Shown: positions 34,951-47,474, counted from the stretch's first letter. The stretch: 64,000 nt of DNA from Kosakonia sp. BYX6 (GCF_038449125.1 NZ_CP151800.1:964406-1028405), one strand, 5' to 3'. Numbers and translations are program-made. The notes: generated by a model not told the origin, from the letters alone.

Positions 34951-37900
34951 AACAACCGCTGAGTCCCTTGATCCCCTGCGCTTGCCGCTTACCGGCGAGC
35001 GCCTGATTGAAGCCTCTGCGGGCACCGGTAAAACCTTCACCATCGCCGCACTCTATCTGCGGCTGTTACTCGGGCTAGGCGGCAACGCCGCCTTCCCGCG
35101 TCCACTCAGCGTTGAAGAACTGCTGGTGGTCACCTTTACCGAGGCTGCGACAGAAGAGCTGCGTGGCCGTATTCGCAGCAATATTCATGAACTGCGTATC
35201 GCCTGTCTGCGTGAAAGCACCGACAACCCGCTGTATGCCCGCCTGCTTGAAGAGATTGACGATAAACAGCAGGCCGCGCACTGGTTGCTATTGGCAGAAC
35301 GGCAGATGGACGAAGCCGCTGTCTTTACCATCCATGGCTTTTGCCAGCGCATGCTGAGCCTCAATGCGTTCGAATCCGGCATGTTGTTCGAACTGCAACT
35401 GCTGGAAGATGAATCCCTGCTGCGTTACCAGGCCTGCGCCGATTTCTGGCGTCGCCACTGCTACCCATTGCCGCGCGCCATTGCGCAGGTGATCCACGAA
35501 TCGTGGAAGGGGCCGCAAGATCTTCTCAAATCGATTGACCGCTACCTGCAAGGCGAAGCGCCGCAAATCAAATCGCCGCCGTCGGCGGCTGAGACACTCG
35601 CCTCCCGCCATCAGCACATTGTTGCGCAGATCGACGCGGTTAAACGCCAGTGGTTAGCCTCGGTCGGCGAGCTGGAGCCGCTGCTTGAAAACTCTGGCAT
35701 CGACAGGCGCAAGTTCAACCGGGGCAACCAGGCGAAGTGGATTGAAAAAATCTCCGCCTGGGCGCAGGAAGAGACCTGCAGCTATCTGCTGCCGGAGGCG
35801 CTGGAAAAATTTGCGCAGTCGTTTCTCGCCGAGCGCACGAAAGCCGGTGGCGTGGTGCCGGAACATCCGCTATTTGTCGCCATTGAAGAACTGCGTGCGC
35901 AGCCTTTAACGCTTAATGATCTGGTGCTGACCAGCGCCATGCGCGAAATTCGCGAGGCGGTGGCAAAAGAGAAGCGCCGCCGGGGAGAGTTAGGTTTTGA
36001 CGATATGCTCAGCCGGCTGGACAACGCGCTGCAAAGCCCGAACGGCGAGGCGCTGGCAGCCGCGATCCGCGCCCGTTTCCCGGTGGCGATGATTGATGAA
36101 TTTCAGGATACCGACCCGCAGCAGTACCGTATTTTTAGCCGTATCTGGTTAAACCAGCCCGAGTGCGGATTGTTGCTGATTGGTGACCCGAAACAGGCCA
36201 TTTACGCGTTTCGCGGCGCGGATATTTTCACCTATATGAAAGCGCGCGACGAAGTGAGCGCCCGCTATACTCTCGATACCAACTGGCGCTCGTCGCCGGG
36301 CATGATCGCCAGCGTTAACCGGCTGTTTAGCCAGATGGACGACGCTTTTATGTTTCGCCAGATCCCCTTCCTGCCGGTGAAATCCGCCGCCAAAAATGCC
36401 GGGCTACGCTTTGCGTTTCGCGGTGAAACCCAGCCCGCTATGAAGCTGTGGCTGATGGAAGGTGAGGGCGTCGGTGTTGGGGATTACCAGAGTTTTATGG
36501 CGCAACTTTGCGCCACGCAAATCCGCGACTGGCTCAGCGCCGGTCAGCAGAATGAGGCGCTGCTCTATGAAGGTGAAACCGCGCGGCCGGTCAGGGCGTC
36601 CGACATAACCGTGCTGGTGCGTAGCCGCCATGAAGCGTCGCTGATCCGCGATGCGCTCACGCTGCTCGGCATTCCCTCGGTGTATCTCTCCAACCGCGAC
36701 AGCGTTTTTGACACGCCGGAAGCGCAGGAACTGCTGTGGCTTTTACACGCGGTGTTGACGCCGGAGCGCGAAAGCACACTGCGCAGTGCGCTAGCGACCT
36801 CAATGCTCGGGCTTACCGCGCGGGATATTGAAGCGCTTAATCTGGATGAGCAGGCGTGGGACGACGTGGTGGACGAGTTTTCCCGCTACCGCGAGTTGTG
36901 GCAAAAACGCGGTGTGATGGCGATGCTGCGCACGTTGATGAGCGCGCGCCACGTGGCGGAAAACCTGTTGGCGACATCTGGTGGCGAACGGCGGCTGACC
37001 GATATTTTGCACATCAGCGAGCTGTTGCAGGAAGCCGGGACGCAGCTTGAAAGTGAGCATGCACTCACGCGCTGGCTGACGCAGCACATCGCGGAACCCA
37101 ATGCCAACGCCTCCAGCGAACAGCTACGCCTGGAAAGTGACAAACATCTGGTGCAGATTGTCACCATTCACAAATCCAAAGGCCTTGAATACCCGCTGGT
37201 CTGGCTGCCGTTTATCGCCAACTTTCGCGTGCAGGATCAGGGCTTTTACCACGATCGTGACTCTTTTAATGCCGTACTCGATCTCAGCCATGCCGACGAA
37301 AGCGTCGAACTGGCGGAAGCCGAGCGTCTGGCGGAAGATCTGCGTTTACTCTACGTGGCGCTGACGCGTTCGGTCTGGCATTGCAGTCTCGGCATCGCGC
37401 CACTGTTCCGTCGCCGGGGCGAGAAAAGCGGGCCGAGCGATTTCCACCAGAGCGCGCTGGGACGGCTTCTGCAAAAGGGCGAAGCGCTGGATGCCGCCGC
37501 ATTGCGCAACGCGCTGCAACAGTTGTGCGATAACGATATTGTGCTTTCGACGCCGCCGACGCCGGATACCGCCCGCTGGCAATTTCCGCAAGCGGAAATG
37601 CCTGCGCTAAGCGTGCGTGAAGTGACGCGAAAAGTCGCCGATGACTGGCGCGTCACCAGCTATTCCGGGTTACAGCAACGCGCCCACGGTATTGCGCAGG
37701 ATCTGCTGCCGCGCCTGGATGTGGACGCGGCGGGGGAACGGGAGGCGCAAGCGGAATCCATGCTCACCCCGCATCAATTCCCGCGCGGTGCCGCGCCGGG
37801 GACTTTTTTGCACAGCCTGTTTGAAGACCTCGATTTTACCCAACCGGTCTCGCCAACGTGGGTTAGCGAGAAATTACTCGCTGGCGGTTATGAAGAACAC

Positions 37901-38491
37901 TGGCAGCCAGTATTGAGCGGCTGGCTGGAGACCGTGCTACACGCGCCGCTGACGCCTGCGGGCGTTTCTTTAAGCCAGTTAACGGCCAAAGAGAAACAGG
38001 TGGAGATGGAGTTTTACCTGCCGATTAGCGCGATGCTGAGCGCCGAGGCGCTGGATGGCCTAATCCGCCAGTACGACCCGCTGTCGGCTGGCTGCCCACC
38101 GCTGGATTTTCGCGACGTGCGCGGCATGCTGAAAGGCTTTATCGACCTGGTGTTTCGCCATAACGGGCGTTACTACCTGCTGGATTACAAATCCAACTGG
38201 CTCGGCGAAAGCGCCGAAGCCTACACGCAAGCGGCGATGGCGGCGGCAATGCAATCGCACCGCTATGATTTGCAATACCAGCTTTATAGCCTGGCGTTGC
38301 ACCGCTATTTGCGCCACCGCATCGCGGATTACGACTATGAACAGCATTTTGGCGGTGTGATTTACCTCTTTTTACGCGGCGTTGAGGCGCAAAAACCGCA
38401 GCAGGGTATTTTCACCACCCGACCGGATGCCGCGCTGATCGCCCAAATGGATACCCTGTTTGCAGGTGTTGTACCGGAGATGACGCCATGA
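34943..38491 (+). CDS. recB: RecBCD exonuclease V subunit RecB
   Basis: This 1182-residue (E. coli 1180) SF1A helicase moves 3' to 5' and holds the only nuclease site of RecBCD. Walker A is ASAGTGKT (about 25-32). The Walker B/Q-rich motif is [15 protein letters not shown] (about 380-395). A UvrD-type motif, [17 protein letters not shown], lies near 735. The C-terminal nuclease motif is [22 protein letters not shown] (about 1066-1088), with metal-binding aspartates. It starts inside the ptrA end and overlaps recD by 4 bases (ATGA). Confidence 0.98.
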   Translation: MSETTAESLDPLRLPLTGERLIEASAGTGKTFTIAALYLRLLLGLGGNAAFPRPLSVEELLVVTFTEAATEELRGRIRSNIHELRIACLRESTDNPLYARLLEEIDDKQQAAHWLLLAERQMDEAAVFTIHGFCQRMLSLNAFESGMLFELQLLEDESLLRYQACADFWRRHCYPLPRAIAQVIHESWKGPQDLLKSIDRYLQGEAPQIKSPPSAAETLASRHQHIVAQIDAVKRQWLASVGELEPLLENSGIDRRKFNRGNQAKWIEKISAWAQEETCSYLLPEALEKFAQSFLAERTKAGGVVPEHPLFVAIEELRAQPLTLNDLVLTSAMREIREAVAKEKRRRGELGFDDMLSRLDNALQSPNGEALAAAIRARFPVAMIDEFQDTDPQQYRIFSRIWLNQPECGLLLIGDPKQAIYAFRGADIFTYMKARDEVSARYTLDTNWRSSPGMIASVNRLFSQMDDAFMFRQIPFLPVKSAAKNAGLRFAFRGETQPAMKLWLMEGEGVGVGDYQSFMAQLCATQIRDWLSAGQQNEALLYEGETARPVRASDITVLVRSRHEASLIRDALTLLGIPSVYLSNRDSVFDTPEAQELLWLLHAVLTPERESTLRSALATSMLGLTARDIEALNLDEQAWDDVVDEFSRYRELWQKRGVMAMLRTLMSARHVAENLLATSGGERRLTDILHISELLQEAGTQLESEHALTRWLTQHIAEPNANASSEQLRLESDKHLVQIVTIHKSKGLEYPLVWLPFIANFRVQDQGFYHDRDSFNAVLDLSHADESVELAEAERLAEDLRLLYVALTRSVWHCSLGIAPLFRRRGEKSGPSDFHQSALGRLLQKGEALDAAALRNALQQLCDNDIVLSTPPTPDTARWQFPQAEMPALSVREVTRKVADDWRVTSYSGLQQRAHGIAQDLLPRLDVDAAGEREAQAESMLTPHQFPRGAAPGTFLHSLFEDLDFTQPVSPTWVSEKLLAGGYEEHWQPVLSGWLETVLHAPLTPAGVSLSQLTAKEKQVEMEFYLPISAMLSAEALDGLIRQYDPLSAGCPPLDFRDVRGMLKGFIDLVFRHNGRYYLLDYKSNWLGESAEAYTQAAMAAAMQSHRYDLQYQLYSLALHRYLRHRIADYDYEQHFGGVIYLFLRGVEAQKPQQGIFTTRPDAALIAQMDTLFAGVVPEMTP

Positions 38492-40326
38492 GTATGCAAG
38501 CTTTATTGCAGGATGCGATGGAGCAGAAGTTGCTGCGGCCGTTGGATGTCCAGTTTGCCTTAACCGTTGCCACAGAAGACGAACCGGCGGTGATGCTGGC
38601 CGCCGCGCTGCTCAGCCGCGATGCTGGCGAGGGGCACGTCTGCTTGCCGCTGGCGCGTCTGACGCCGGACGCGTTAGCCAATGGTTCGCCCCTTGTCAGC
38701 GCATTATTCGAACGGGCTGGGGAACCTGACGACTGGCAGGAAACCCTGCTGGCGTCGCCCGCCGTCGGCGATGGCAGCACCGCAACGCCGCTTATCCTGA
38801 GCGGTTCCCGGCTCTATCTGAACCGCATGTGGTGGAACGAACGGCGCGTCGCCGAGTTCTTTGCTGAACAGAGTGCGCTGGTGGAGGTGGATGAAGCCCG
38901 GCTGGCGCACGCGTTGGAGACGCTGTTTCCGCCTGGCGCGGATACGGAAGTTAACTGGCAGAAAGTCGCCGCTGCTGTGGCGTTAACACGGCGGATTTCG
39001 GTGATTTCCGGCGGGCCGGGAACCGGGAAAACCACCACTGTGGCGAAACTGCTCGCGGCGCTGGTGCAAATGGTGGATGGCGAGAAATGCCGCATCTGCC
39101 TTGCCGCGCCAACGGGGAAAGCTGCCGCGCGTTTGACCGAATCGCTGGGCAACGCGCTGCGCCAGCTTCCGTTAAATGATCAGCAAAAAGCGATGCTGCC
39201 AGAGGAAGCCAGCACGCTGCACCGCCTGCTTGGCGCGCAGCCTGGCAGCCAGCGTTTGCGTCACCATGCTGGTAACCCATTGCACCTGGATGTGTTGGTG
39301 GTGGATGAAGCGTCAATGATTGATTTGCCGATGATGTCGCGGCTGATTGATGCGCTGCCCCCCCGTGCCAGAGTGATTTTTCTCGGCGATCGCGATCAGC
39401 TGGCGTCGGTGGAAGCCGGCGCGGTGCTGGGGGACATCTGCGCGTGGGTAAATGCCGGTTACAGCGCCGAACGCGCCGCGCAACTGTCGCTCCTGACCGG
39501 CTCAACGGTTCCTGCGGGCACAGGCAATGCGGCGACGGCGCTGCGCGACAGCCTGTGTCTGCTGCAAAAAAGTTACCGTTTTGGCAGCAACTCCGGCATT
39601 GGCCAACTGGCGGCGGCGGTCAATCGCGGAGATAAAAGCGCCATGCGGGCAGTCTTCAACCAGGGTTTTGGTGATATTGAACGTAAACCGCTGAACAGCG
39701 TTGAAGAGTACCAGGTGATGATCGACGATGCGCTGGCGGGTTATGCGCATTATTTGTCGCGGGTGCACAGCAACGCGGCGCCGGAAGAGATCATCGCCGC
39801 GTTTGGTGAATACCAGTTGTTATGCGCGCTGCGCGAAGGGCCGTTTGGCGTGGGCGGGCTAAACGAACGGCTGGAGCTGGCGCTGGTACGCAAGGGGCGA
39901 ATTTCCCGCCTGACGCATTCGCGTTGGTATCACGGACGACCGGTGATGATTTCGCGCAACGATTCCGCGCTGGGGTTGTTTAATGGCGATATCGGAATCG
40001 CGCTGGATCAGGGGCAGGGGATACGCGTCTGGTTTCCGCTGCCGGATGGCAACATCAAATCGGTTCAGCCAAGCCGTTTGCCCGAGCATGAAACGGCCTG
40101 GGCGATGACGGTGCATAAATCGCAAGGATCCGAGTTCGATCACGCGGCGCTGATTTTGCCGGGGCAGATTGTGCCGGTCATCACGCGCGAACTGGTTTAC
40201 ACCGCCATTACCCGCGCGCGCAAACGGTTGTCGCTGTATGCCGACGAACGTGTGCTGACGCAGGCGATTGCCACGCGTACCGAGCGGCGCAGCGGGCTTG
40301 ATGCGTTATTCAGTACGCTTAAGTAA
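38488..40326 (+). CDS. recD: RecBCD exonuclease V subunit RecD
   Basis: This 612-residue (E. coli 608) SF1B 5'-to-3' helicase is the fast motor of RecBCD before Chi and switches on its nuclease. The Walker A motif [15 protein letters not shown] is at about 173-187. Walker B is [17 protein letters not shown]-terminal UvrD-type motif is [21 protein letters not shown]. Translation is coupled to recB through an ATGA overlap. It converges with argA. Confidence 0.98.
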   Translation: MSMQALLQDAMEQKLLRPLDVQFALTVATEDEPAVMLAAALLSRDAGEGHVCLPLARLTPDALANGSPLVSALFERAGEPDDWQETLLASPAVGDGSTATPLILSGSRLYLNRMWWNERRVAEFFAEQSALVEVDEARLAHALETLFPPGADTEVNWQKVAAAVALTRRISVISGGPGTGKTTTVAKLLAALVQMVDGEKCRICLAAPTGKAAARLTESLGNALRQLPLNDQQKAMLPEEASTLHRLLGAQPGSQRLRHHAGNPLHLDVLVVDEASMIDLPMMSRLIDALPPRARVIFLGDRDQLASVEAGAVLGDICAWVNAGYSAERAAQLSLLTGSTVPAGTGNAATALRDSLCLLQKSYRFGSNSGIGQLAAAVNRGDKSAMRAVFNQGFGDIERKPLNSVEEYQVMIDDALAGYAHYLSRVHSNAAPEEIIAAFGEYQLLCALREGPFGVGGLNERLELALVRKGRISRLTHSRWYHGRPVMISRNDSALGLFNGDIGIALDQGQGIRVWFPLPDGNIKSVQPSRLPEHETAWAMTVHKSQGSEFDHAALILPGQIVPVITRELVYTAITRARKRLSLYADERVLTQAIATRTERRSGLDALFSTLK

Positions 40327-40328
40327 CA

Positions 40329-40347
40329 CCCCCGCAGAACGCGGGGG
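40329..40347. terminator. Hairpin between convergent recD and argA
   Basis: The stem cccccgc-agaac-gcggggg starts 2 bases after the recD stop. It is short of a T-run on either side but is well placed to end both transcripts. Confidence 0.65.
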
Positions 40348-40353
40348 CTGGGT

Positions 40354-41685
40354 TCAGGTGAGATCCGCCATCAGCACTTTGGAGCGCCGCTGGTAGTTGT
40401 ACATCTCTTTTTTGGTTTCCGGCAGCGAGTCGATATCCACCGGCGTAAAACCGCGCTCCTGGAACCAGTGAATGCTGCGGGTAGTCAGCACAAACAGCTT
40501 GCTCAGGCCAATCTGCTTCGCCTGCGCCGCAATGCGCTCCAGCAGCACTTCGCCACGTGACGAACTGCGGTAATCCGGGTGCACGGCCACGCAGGCCATT
40601 TCACCAATCTTCTCTTCCGGGAACGGATAGAGCGCCGCGCAGGCGATGGTCAGATTATCGCGCTCAATAATTGTGAACTTGTCGATTTCCATTTCCAGCT
40701 GCTCACGCGAACGGCGCACCAGAATACCTTGCTGCTCCAGCGGGCGGATAAGCTCAAGAATGCCGCCGATATCGTTGATGGTTGCGCGGCGAATTTGTTC
40801 GGCGCTCTCCATCACAATCTGCGTACCAATGCCGTCGCGCGAGAACAGTTCCTGCAACAGCGAGCCATCTTCCTGATAGCTGATTAAGTGGCTGCGACGC
40901 ACGCCGCTGCGGCAGGCTTTCACCGCGCCGCGCAGAAAACGCACGGTACCGGAATGGTAATCTCCGCGTTCTTCCAGCACCTCAACGCGCGCCTGCGCTT
41001 CATTCGGGAAGAGCTCGGAAACAATGTCGCCGTCGTCGTTCATCACCCCTTGCGTGGAGCAAAAGCCGATCATTTTTTCTGCTTTAAGTTTGATGGCCAG
41101 TTGTGTGGCGATCTCTTCAGAAGTGAGGTTGAAGCTCTCGCCCGTGACGGAAACGGCGACCGGGCCCATCAGCACAATCGCGCCGCTGTCGAGCTGGCGG
41201 TGGATCGCTTCTTCATCAATGCGGCGAATACGGCCGCTGTGGCAGTAATCAACGCCGTCATCCACGCCCAACGGTTGGGAAATAATAAAGTTGCCGCTCA
41301 CCACATTAATATGCGCGCCTTGCAGCGGCGTATTGTTGAGGCTCATCGACAGACGCGCGGTAATATCCAGTTGCAGCAGCCCGGCGGCTTGTTTTACCAG
41401 CTCAAGGGTTTTTGCGTCGGTCACGCGGGTATGTTTGTGATAAATCGGCTCGTGGTTGTGTTCGGCCAGATTTGCGTCGATTTGCGGACGCGCGCCATAG
41501 ACCACAACCAACCTTATTCCTAAGCTATGCAGAAGGCCGATGTCGTTGACAATACTGGAGAAGTTTTCATGCTCAATGGCTTCACCGCCGAGCATAATGA
41601 CAAATGTCTTTCCCCGATGGGCATTGATATAGGGAACGGAATGGCGAAATCCCTGCACCAGTTCGGTCCTGCGCTCTTTTACCAC
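40354..41685 (-). CDS. argA: N-acetylglutamate synthase ArgA
   Basis: ArgA makes N-acetylglutamate from glutamate and acetyl-CoA, the first and arginine-inhibited step of arginine synthesis. It has 443 residues and a GTG start ([10 protein letters not shown]), as in E. coli, with SD GAGGA. The N-terminal amino-acid-kinase fold (about 1-290) includes [18 protein letters not shown]. The C-terminal GNAT domain contains [20 protein letters not shown] and the terminal [10 protein letters not shown] motif. Two tandem ARG boxes lie just upstream. Confidence 0.97.
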   Translation of the reverse strand: MVKERRTELVQGFRHSVPYINAHRGKTFVIMLGGEAIEHENFSSIVNDIGLLHSLGIRLVVVYGARPQIDANLAEHNHEPIYHKHTRVTDAKTLELVKQAAGLLQLDITARLSMSLNNTPLQGAHINVVSGNFIISQPLGVDDGVDYCHSGRIRRIDEEAIHRQLDSGAIVLMGPVAVSVTGESFNLTSEEIATQLAIKLKAEKMIGFCSTQGVMNDDGDIVSELFPNEAQARVEVLEERGDYHSGTVRFLRGAVKACRSGVRRSHLISYQEDGSLLQELFSRDGIGTQIVMESAEQIRRATINDIGGILELIRPLEQQGILVRRSREQLEMEIDKFTIIERDNLTIACAALYPFPEEKIGEMACVAVHPDYRSSSRGEVLLERIAAQAKQIGLSKLFVLTTRSIHWFQERGFTPVDIDSLPETKKEMYNYQRRSKVLMADLT

Positions 41686-41696
41686 GGCCTGTCCTC

Positions 41697-41735
41697 ACTG
41701 CATGATTATTCGTAAAATGTGTATTTTTATTCTTT
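41697..41735. promoter_or_regulatory. Tandem ARG boxes (ArgR operator) of argA
   Basis: Two 18-base boxes, with cores at 41699-41712 (TGCATGATTATTCG) and 41720-41733 (minus strand AGAATAAAAATACA), match the TGAATWWWWATTCA consensus with two constant-base mismatches each. They are separated by 3 bases, the spacing needed for an ArgR hexamer. Confidence 0.85.
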
Positions 41736-41909
41736 TATGACCGTCGGCGCAAGTGTAAATTTTCACGCTATCTCATCAACGCGCTTTCACGAAGCCAGCC
41801 AGCAGACATATGTTTACCCTTTAATAGATGACAGTTTATGCATCATTCGCTAAAGTTTTCGGTCAATTCTGACGTAAATCATTATTTAAAGTAATTGCTC
41901 GGGAGAAGC

Positions 41910-43163
41910 ATGTCGGGAAGTCATTCAGCGCTGAGCCGCCGCAGATTATTAAAAGGAGCGGGGGCCATGTGGTTATTAAGCGTGAGCCAGGTTGGTCTGG
42001 CGGCCGTCAGCCAGGTGGTGGCGGTTCGCGTCTGGCCAGCGTCCAGCTATACGCGCGTGACGGTGGAATCGAACCGTGTTGTGAAATACAAACAGTTTGC
42101 GTTGAGCAATCCCGACCGGCTGGTGGTGGATCTTGAAGGGGTGCACCTTAACTCTGTGCTGAAAGGCATGGGCGCGCAGATCCGCGTCGACGATCCTTAT
42201 ATCAAATCCGCGCGTGTCGGGCAGTTCGATCCGCAGACCGTGCGCATGGTGTTTGAGCTAAAACAAGACGTGAAGCCGCAACTGTTTGCGCTGGCACCGG
42301 TCGCAGGTTTCAAAGAGCGTCTGGTGATGGATCTTTATCCGGTGAATGCGAAAGATGTGCAGGATCCGCTGCTGGCGCTGCTCGAAGAGTACAACAAAGG
42401 CGATCTCGACCAGCAAGTGCCACCGGCGCAAAGCGGCCCGCAGCCAGGTAAAGCCGGGCGCGACAGGCCGATCGTCATAATGCTCGATCCCGGCCACGGT
42501 GGTGAAGATCCAGGTGCTACGGGGAAATATCGCACCCGTGAAAAAGACGTGGTGCTGCAAATCGCCCGCCGCTTGCATGCGCTGATCGAGAAAGAAGGCA
42601 ATATGAAAGCCTATATGACGCGCAACGAGGATGTGTTTATTCCGCTGAAAGTGCGTGTCGCGAAAGCGCAGAAACAGCGCGCGGACCTGTTTGTGTCGAT
42701 TCACGCCGATGCGTTTAGCAGCCGCCAGCCAAGTGGTTCTTCGGTGTTTGCGCTGTCGACCAAAGGCGCGACCAGTACCGCGGCGAAATATCTGGCGGAC
42801 ACACAGAACGCGGCAGACTTAATTGGTGGGGTGAGTAAAAGCGGCGATCGCTATCTGGACCACACCATGTTCGATATGGTGCAGTCGTTGACCATCAACG
42901 ACAGCCTGAAGTTTGGTAAAGCGGTGTTGAACAAGCTGGGCGGCGTTAACAATCTGCATAAAAACAGCGTTGAGCAGGCGGGCTTTGCGGTGCTGAAAGC
43001 GCCTGATATTCCGTCGATTCTGGTCGAGACGGCGTTTATCAGTAACGTGGAAGAAGAGCGTAAGCTGAAAACCGCGAAATTCCAGCAGGAAGTGGCGGAG
43101 TCGATTCTGGCCGGGATTAAAGCCTACTTCGCGGATGGCGCGACGCTGGCGAGAAGGGGATAA
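41910..43163 (+). CDS. amiC: N-acetylmuramoyl-L-alanine amidase AmiC
   Basis: This periplasmic amidase splits septal peptidoglycan during daughter-cell separation and is activated by NlpD, also encoded here. It has 417 residues from MSGSHSALS, the same as E. coli; five upstream codons from 41895 are excluded because the SD GGGAG fits the later ATG. A twin-arginine signal ([10 protein letters not shown]) is at the N-terminus. An AMIN targeting domain (about 30-150) is followed by an Amidase_3 zinc domain with [20 protein letters not shown] and [10 protein letters not shown]. Confidence 0.97.
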   Translation: MSGSHSALSRRRLLKGAGAMWLLSVSQVGLAAVSQVVAVRVWPASSYTRVTVESNRVVKYKQFALSNPDRLVVDLEGVHLNSVLKGMGAQIRVDDPYIKSARVGQFDPQTVRMVFELKQDVKPQLFALAPVAGFKERLVMDLYPVNAKDVQDPLLALLEEYNKGDLDQQVPPAQSGPQPGKAGRDRPIVIMLDPGHGGEDPGATGKYRTREKDVVLQIARRLHALIEKEGNMKAYMTRNEDVFIPLKVRVAKAQKQRADLFVSIHADAFSSRQPSGSSVFALSTKGATSTAAKYLADTQNAADLIGGVSKSGDRYLDHTMFDMVQSLTINDSLKFGKAVLNKLGGVNNLHKNSVEQAGFAVLKAPDIPSILVETAFISNVEEERKLKTAKFQQEVAESILAGIKAYFADGATLARRG

Positions 43164-43166
43164 CAA

Positions 43167-43197
43167 AATGGCGCTCAATAGCGCCATTATTCTTTTA
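43167..43197 (+). terminator. Rho-independent terminator of amiC
   Basis: The perfect stem aatggcgct-caat-agcgccatt is followed by attctttt, 3 bases past the stop codon. Confidence 0.93.
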
Positions 43198-43211
43198 TAA
43201 ACCGTAGATAC

Positions 43212-43235
43212 AAAAAAACACCCGTTAAGGTGTTT
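43212..43235 (-). terminator. Terminator of the initiator tRNA operon
   Basis: On the minus strand the stem AAACACC-TTAACG-GGTGTTT is followed by more T residues, 8 bases after the 3' end of the second tRNA. Confidence 0.85.
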
Positions 43236-43242
43236 ATTGTGT

Positions 43243-43319
<77 letters not shown>

Positions 43320-43369
43320 TCCGTCTGTTTACACTTCCATCATGTAAACTTATTTCTTCACATTTTAAT

Positions 43370-43446
<77 letters not shown>

Positions 43447-43459
43447 TCCGTGGATGCGC

Positions 43460-43487
43460 ACTATACTCTGCAAACTTATTGATGCAA
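43460..43487 (-). promoter_or_regulatory. Promoter of the initiator tRNA pair
   Basis: On the minus strand TTGCAT (43482-43487) is separated by 16 bases from TATAGT (43460-43465), followed by a GC-rich discriminator (GCGCATCC). That discriminator is typical of stringently controlled stable-RNA promoters. Confidence 0.8.
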
Positions 43488-43653
43488 CCTTTTTTTTGCC
43501 TTAATCAATGAATTGGCGGGATTATGTGTAAAAACAATACAATCAGTTCATATTTTGAACGAAATTGACCTCTGAACGTGCTGGCGCATTTCATTAGCGG
43601 GTGGGGTTTGTTATCTTCAATTCGCTTCGGGTTAATCAAAAAGTTGAGAAATA

Positions 43654-44760
43654 ATGAAAGGACGTTGGGCTAAGTACGCACTCACAGGCGCGATGGTGGC
43701 AATTCTCGCGGCCTGCTCTTCAAAACCGACCGATCGCGGTCAACAGTATAAAGACGGAAAATTTTCCCAGCCTTTTTCCCTCGTTAACCAACCTGACGCC
43801 ATTGGCGCGCCAATCAACGCCGGAGACTTCTCCGAACAGATAAGCCAGGTCCGCAGTGCTGCCCCGCGCCTTTATGGTAGCCAGAGCAGCGTTTACAACG
43901 CGATTGACGCCTGGCTGCGCGCCGGGGGCGACACGCGTACGCTGCGCCAGTACGGCATTGATGCCTGGCAGATGGAAGGCACCGACAATTATGGCAACGT
44001 GCAATTCACTGGCTACTACACGCCGGTGGTGCAGGCACGCCACACTCGGCAGGGTGAATTCCAGTATCCGATTTACCGCATGCCGCCAAAACGCGGCCGC
44101 TTACCGTCTCGCGCCGAGATCTACGCCGGTGCGCTCAGTGAGAATTATGTGTTGGCCTACAGCAACTCGCTGATGGACAACTTTATTATGGATGTGCAGG
44201 GCAGCGGCTATATCGACTTTGGCGATGGCAGCCCGCTTAACTTCTTTAGCTACGCCGGGAAAAATGGTCATGCCTATCGCAGTATCGGCAAGGTGCTTAT
44301 CGATAGCGGAGAAGTGAAGCGCGAAGATATGTCGATGCAGGCCATCCGCGAGTGGGGCGAAAAGCACAGCGAATCCGAAGTGCGCGCGCTGCTGGAAGAG
44401 AACGCTTCCTTCGTCTTCTTTAAACCGCAATCCTGGGCGCCGGTAAAAGGCGCGAGCGCGGTACCGCTGATTGGCCGTGCGTCTGTTGCCTCTGACCGGA
44501 CCGTGATCCCGCCGGGAACCACGCTGCTGGCGGAAGTGCCGCAGTTGGATAACAACGGCAAATTCAACGGTCGCTATGAGTTGCGCCTGATGGTGGCGCT
44601 GGATGTTGGCGGCGCCATTAAAGGCCAGCACTTTGATATCTATCAGGGCATCGGTCCGGATGCCGGTCACCGCGCCGGTTGGTATAACCATTATGGCCGC
44701 GTCTGGGTGCTGAAGAATGCGCCCGGAACCGCCACGGCTGGCAACGTGTTCAGCGGCTGA
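43654..44760 (+). CDS. mltA: Membrane-bound lytic murein transglycosylase A
   Basis: This outer-membrane lipoprotein of 368 residues cleaves the glycan strands of peptidoglycan to 1,6-anhydro ends. The lipobox LAAC (C21) ends the signal peptide. The MltA domain contains SGYIDFGDGSPLNFFSYAGKNGHAYRSIG (about 190). The C-terminal 3D domain contains YQGIGPDAGHRAGWYNHYGRVWVL, with the catalytic aspartate region. It is a single-gene unit with its own terminator. Confidence 0.96.
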   Translation: MKGRWAKYALTGAMVAILAACSSKPTDRGQQYKDGKFSQPFSLVNQPDAIGAPINAGDFSEQISQVRSAAPRLYGSQSSVYNAIDAWLRAGGDTRTLRQYGIDAWQMEGTDNYGNVQFTGYYTPVVQARHTRQGEFQYPIYRMPPKRGRLPSRAEIYAGALSENYVLAYSNSLMDNFIMDVQGSGYIDFGDGSPLNFFSYAGKNGHAYRSIGKVLIDSGEVKREDMSMQAIREWGEKHSESEVRALLEENASFVFFKPQSWAPVKGASAVPLIGRASVASDRTVIPPGTTLLAEVPQLDNNGKFNGRYELRLMVALDVGGAIKGQHFDIYQGIGPDAGHRAGWYNHYGRVWVLKNAPGTATAGNVFSG

Positions 44761-44775
44761 GTGTGCTAGACTTCG

Positions 44776-44809
44776 CCCTCTTCCGCCCTGGAAGAGGGTT
44801 TCCCGTTTT
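44776..44809 (+). terminator. Rho-independent terminator of mltA
   Basis: The stem ccctcttcc-gccct-ggaagaggg is followed by tttcccgtttta, 15 bases after the mltA stop. Confidence 0.85.
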
Positions 44810-44825
44810 ACCTTGAGGTTTGTTT

Positions 44826-45638
44826 ATGTCAGCAGTAATCAGCGACGCCTGGCGACAGCGCTTTGGCGGCACGGCGCGTTTGTATGGTGAGAAAGCGCTG
44901 CAATGGTTTGCCGACGCGCATATCTGCGTGGTGGGTATTGGCGGCGTGGGATCCTGGGCAGCAGAAGCCCTGGCGCGCACCGGTATCGGCGCGATCACGC
45001 TGATTGATATGGACGATGTGTGCGTCACGAATACCAACCGGCAGATCCACGCCCTGCGCGAGAATGTCGGCCTGGCGAAAGCCGAAGTGATGGCGAATCG
45101 CATCCGTGAAATAAACCCAGAGTGCCTGGTCACCGTGGTGGATGATTTCGTCACGGCGGATAATGTCGCGCAATTGATGAACCGCGATTACAGCTACGTG
45201 ATTGATGCCATTGACAGTGTGCGCCCAAAAGCGGCGCTAATTGCTTATTGTCGCCGTAACAAAATCCCGCTGGTGACCACCGGCGGCGCGGGCGGGCAGA
45301 TCGATCCGACGCAGATCCAGGTGAGCGATCTGGCGAAGACCATTCAGGATCCGCTGGCGGCCAAACTGCGCGAGCGCCTGAAAAGCGATTTCGGCGTGGT
45401 GAAAAACAGCAAAGGTAAACTCGGCGTGGATTGCGTATTTTCCACTGAAGCGCTGGTTTACCCGCAGGCAGATGGTTCGGTGTGCGCGATGAAAAGCACG
45501 GCGGAAGGGCCAAAACGAATGGATTGCGCGGCCGGCTTCGGCGCGGCGACCATGGTGACCGCCACCTTTGGGTTTATCGCGGTCTCCCATGCATTGAAAA
45601 AACTGCTGGCGAAAGCCGAGCGTCAGGCCAGCGCCTGA
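44826..45638 (+). CDS. tcdA: tRNA cyclic t6A37 dehydratase TcdA (CsdL)
   Basis: This 270-residue E1-like enzyme uses ATP to convert t6A37 of tRNA to cyclic t6A. The nucleotide-binding motif [17 protein letters not shown] is at about 36-52. The ThiF-type motifs [14 protein letters not shown] and [15 protein letters not shown] follow. A Cys (GVDCVFSTE) and a second motif ([18 protein letters not shown]) are near the C-terminus. I chose the ATG at 44826 over the frame start two codons upstream, following E. coli. It converges with csdE, which supplies sulfur-transfer partners for this tRNA modification. Confidence 0.95.
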   Translation: MSAVISDAWRQRFGGTARLYGEKALQWFADAHICVVGIGGVGSWAAEALARTGIGAITLIDMDDVCVTNTNRQIHALRENVGLAKAEVMANRIREINPECLVTVVDDFVTADNVAQLMNRDYSYVIDAIDSVRPKAALIAYCRRNKIPLVTTGGAGGQIDPTQIQVSDLAKTIQDPLAAKLRERLKSDFGVVKNSKGKLGVDCVFSTEALVYPQADGSVCAMKSTAEGPKRMDCAAGFGAATMVTATFGFIAVSHALKKLLAKAERQASA

Positions 45639-46072
45639 CGAGCATCTTCCTGAACGGCGGCGGCCAGCGCCGCCAGCCCCTGGCTGCGTGACGCGCTAAG
45701 CTGCGTGCGCAGCCCTAACTCATCAAACAACGCCAGCGGATCGCCCTCAACCAACGTTTCCGGGCGTTTGCCTTCTATTGCGGTCAGCAACACCGCCAGC
45801 AAACCGCGAACAATTCGGCCTTCACTGTCGCCAAAAAAGTGCATGGTGCCCTCTGCCGACAACCTCGAACCGAGCCAGACGCGATTTTCGCAACCGGGGA
45901 TTTCCCGCGCCTGCGCTTTTAGTTCGTCTGTTGCGGCCGGCAACTGTTTACCCAGCAGGATCAGCTGGCGGTACTTATCTTCCCACGCGTTGAGCGTGCT
46001 GAACGTTTTGCGTAATGTCTCTTCTGTGACCACGCTGCCGAACGGGTGTCCGGCAAAAGCAGGACTTGTCAT
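45623..46072 (-). CDS. csdE: Sulfur acceptor protein CsdE
   Basis: This 149-residue SufE-like protein accepts persulfide sulfur from CsdA on a cysteine, visible in [14 protein letters not shown] (about residue 61). Its start overlaps the csdA stop by one base (TAATG), so translation is coupled. The 3' end overlaps the convergent tcdA by 16 bases. It works with CsdA and TcdA in tRNA cyclic-t6A formation. Confidence 0.95.
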   Translation of the reverse strand: MTSPAFAGHPFGSVVTEETLRKTFSTLNAWEDKYRQLILLGKQLPAATDELKAQAREIPGCENRVWLGSRLSAEGTMHFFGDSEGRIVRGLLAVLLTAIEGKRPETLVEGDPLALFDELGLRTQLSASRSQGLAALAAAVQEDARQALA

Positions 46073-47277
46073 TAATCCACCAATATTTCCAGGGCACGGT
46101 CAACGGCGTTGACCAGCGCGTCCACATCCTGCTGTGTATTATAGGGCGCAAATGAGGCACGCAAGGTGCCGGTCACACCAAGTGCCGCCAGCAGCGGCTG
46201 TGCGCAGTGCTGACCAGCGCGAAGCGCAATACCGTAACCGGCGAGCAGCGTCACCATATCACTGTGGTGGATTCCTTCGAAATCAAACGCCACCAGGCTG
46301 GAATCCTGGCAGCGAAAAGAGCGGAAACCGGGGCGCTGCGCCAGTTGCTCTTCCGCAAGCGTCGCCAGGCCACGGCTGTAACTTTCCGCTTGCGCGATAT
46401 CCAGCGTGTTGAGCCACTCCAGCGCGGCGCTTAAACCAATCACGCCCGCCACGTTCGGCGTCCCGGCTTCCAGCTTGTAAGGCACTGGCTGGGTGGTGAA
46501 ACCTTCAAACGTCACTTCGGTGATCATCTTGCCGCCGCCAAGCCACGGCGACATCGCATTCAACAATTCTGTTTTGCCATACAGCGCGCCGATGCCGTTT
46601 GGCCCATAGAGTTTATGGCCGGAGAACGCATAAAAATCGATATCAAGACGTTGTACGTTAGCCGGGAAATGCACCACGCCTTGCGCACCATCGACCATCA
46701 CTACCATGCCTGTCGCATGAGCAAGCGTAATGGCGCGTTCGAGATCCGGGCAGCCGCCTGTAACATTGGACATTTGCCCCAGCGCCAGAATGCGGCTGCG
46801 CGGCGTAATCAAGTGCGGCAGTTGGTTTATATCAGGAAGATGGTCAGCACCGAGCGGCAATTTCACCACCCGCGCGCCGGTTTGTTGCGCCACCATCAGC
46901 CACGGAACGAGGTTCGCGTGATGTTCCGCTTCGCTCACAATGATTTCGTCATCGGGCTGCAAGCGCGGGCGAGCGTAACACTGAGCGACCATATTGATGG
47001 CTTCGGTGGTGCCGCGCGTCCAGACAATATTTTTGCCGGAAGGGGCGTTAAGCAGAGCGGCGACCTGGTCGCGCGCGGCTTCATAACGCGCGGTCAGCTG
47101 TTGCGCCTGCGCAAACTGGCTGCGATGCACATTGCCCGCGCTCAGGCTGTAGAACTGTTGCGTGGCGTCAATGACCGCCTGCGGTTTTAATGCCGTTGCC
47201 GCGCTGTCGAGATAGACACCCGCGTCAGCAAGCGCCGGAAACTGGGCACGAAAGTGTGATGGGTTAAATGCGTTCAT
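46072..47277 (-). CDS. csdA: Cysteine desulfurase CsdA
   Basis: This PLP-dependent class V aminotransferase-fold enzyme of 401 residues releases sulfur from cysteine (and selenium from selenocysteine) as a persulfide. The PLP lysine is in [14 protein letters not shown] (about 222). The catalytic cysteine is in [12 protein letters not shown] (about 358). The start [14 protein letters not shown] has SD GAGGA and equals E. coli in length; an 18-codon extension to 47331 is rejected. It forms an operon with csdE. Confidence 0.96.
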   Translation of the reverse strand: MNAFNPSHFRAQFPALADAGVYLDSAATALKPQAVIDATQQFYSLSAGNVHRSQFAQAQQLTARYEAARDQVAALLNAPSGKNIVWTRGTTEAINMVAQCYARPRLQPDDEIIVSEAEHHANLVPWLMVAQQTGARVVKLPLGADHLPDINQLPHLITPRSRILALGQMSNVTGGCPDLERAITLAHATGMVVMVDGAQGVVHFPANVQRLDIDFYAFSGHKLYGPNGIGALYGKTELLNAMSPWLGGGKMITEVTFEGFTTQPVPYKLEAGTPNVAGVIGLSAALEWLNTLDIAQAESYSRGLATLAEEQLAQRPGFRSFRCQDSSLVAFDFEGIHHSDMVTLLAGYGIALRAGQHCAQPLLAALGVTGTLRASFAPYNTQQDVDALVNAVDRALEILVD

Positions 47278-47474
47278 ACTCATCCTCATCTGTAAGCCGT
47301 CGATCGTCGCGCAATTTTTCTGTTGTAGCAAGGAAGTTGATAACCATCGGAATTATCTGTTTGTACTGGCGAACTTGGGGAAGCAGGTTATGCTGAATAG
47401 TGTTAGGTATGTGTTCCAGACTCTTCCAGGAAGAGTATTTCACAGCATTAATTGCCAGAAGCAAGGAGAAGAAG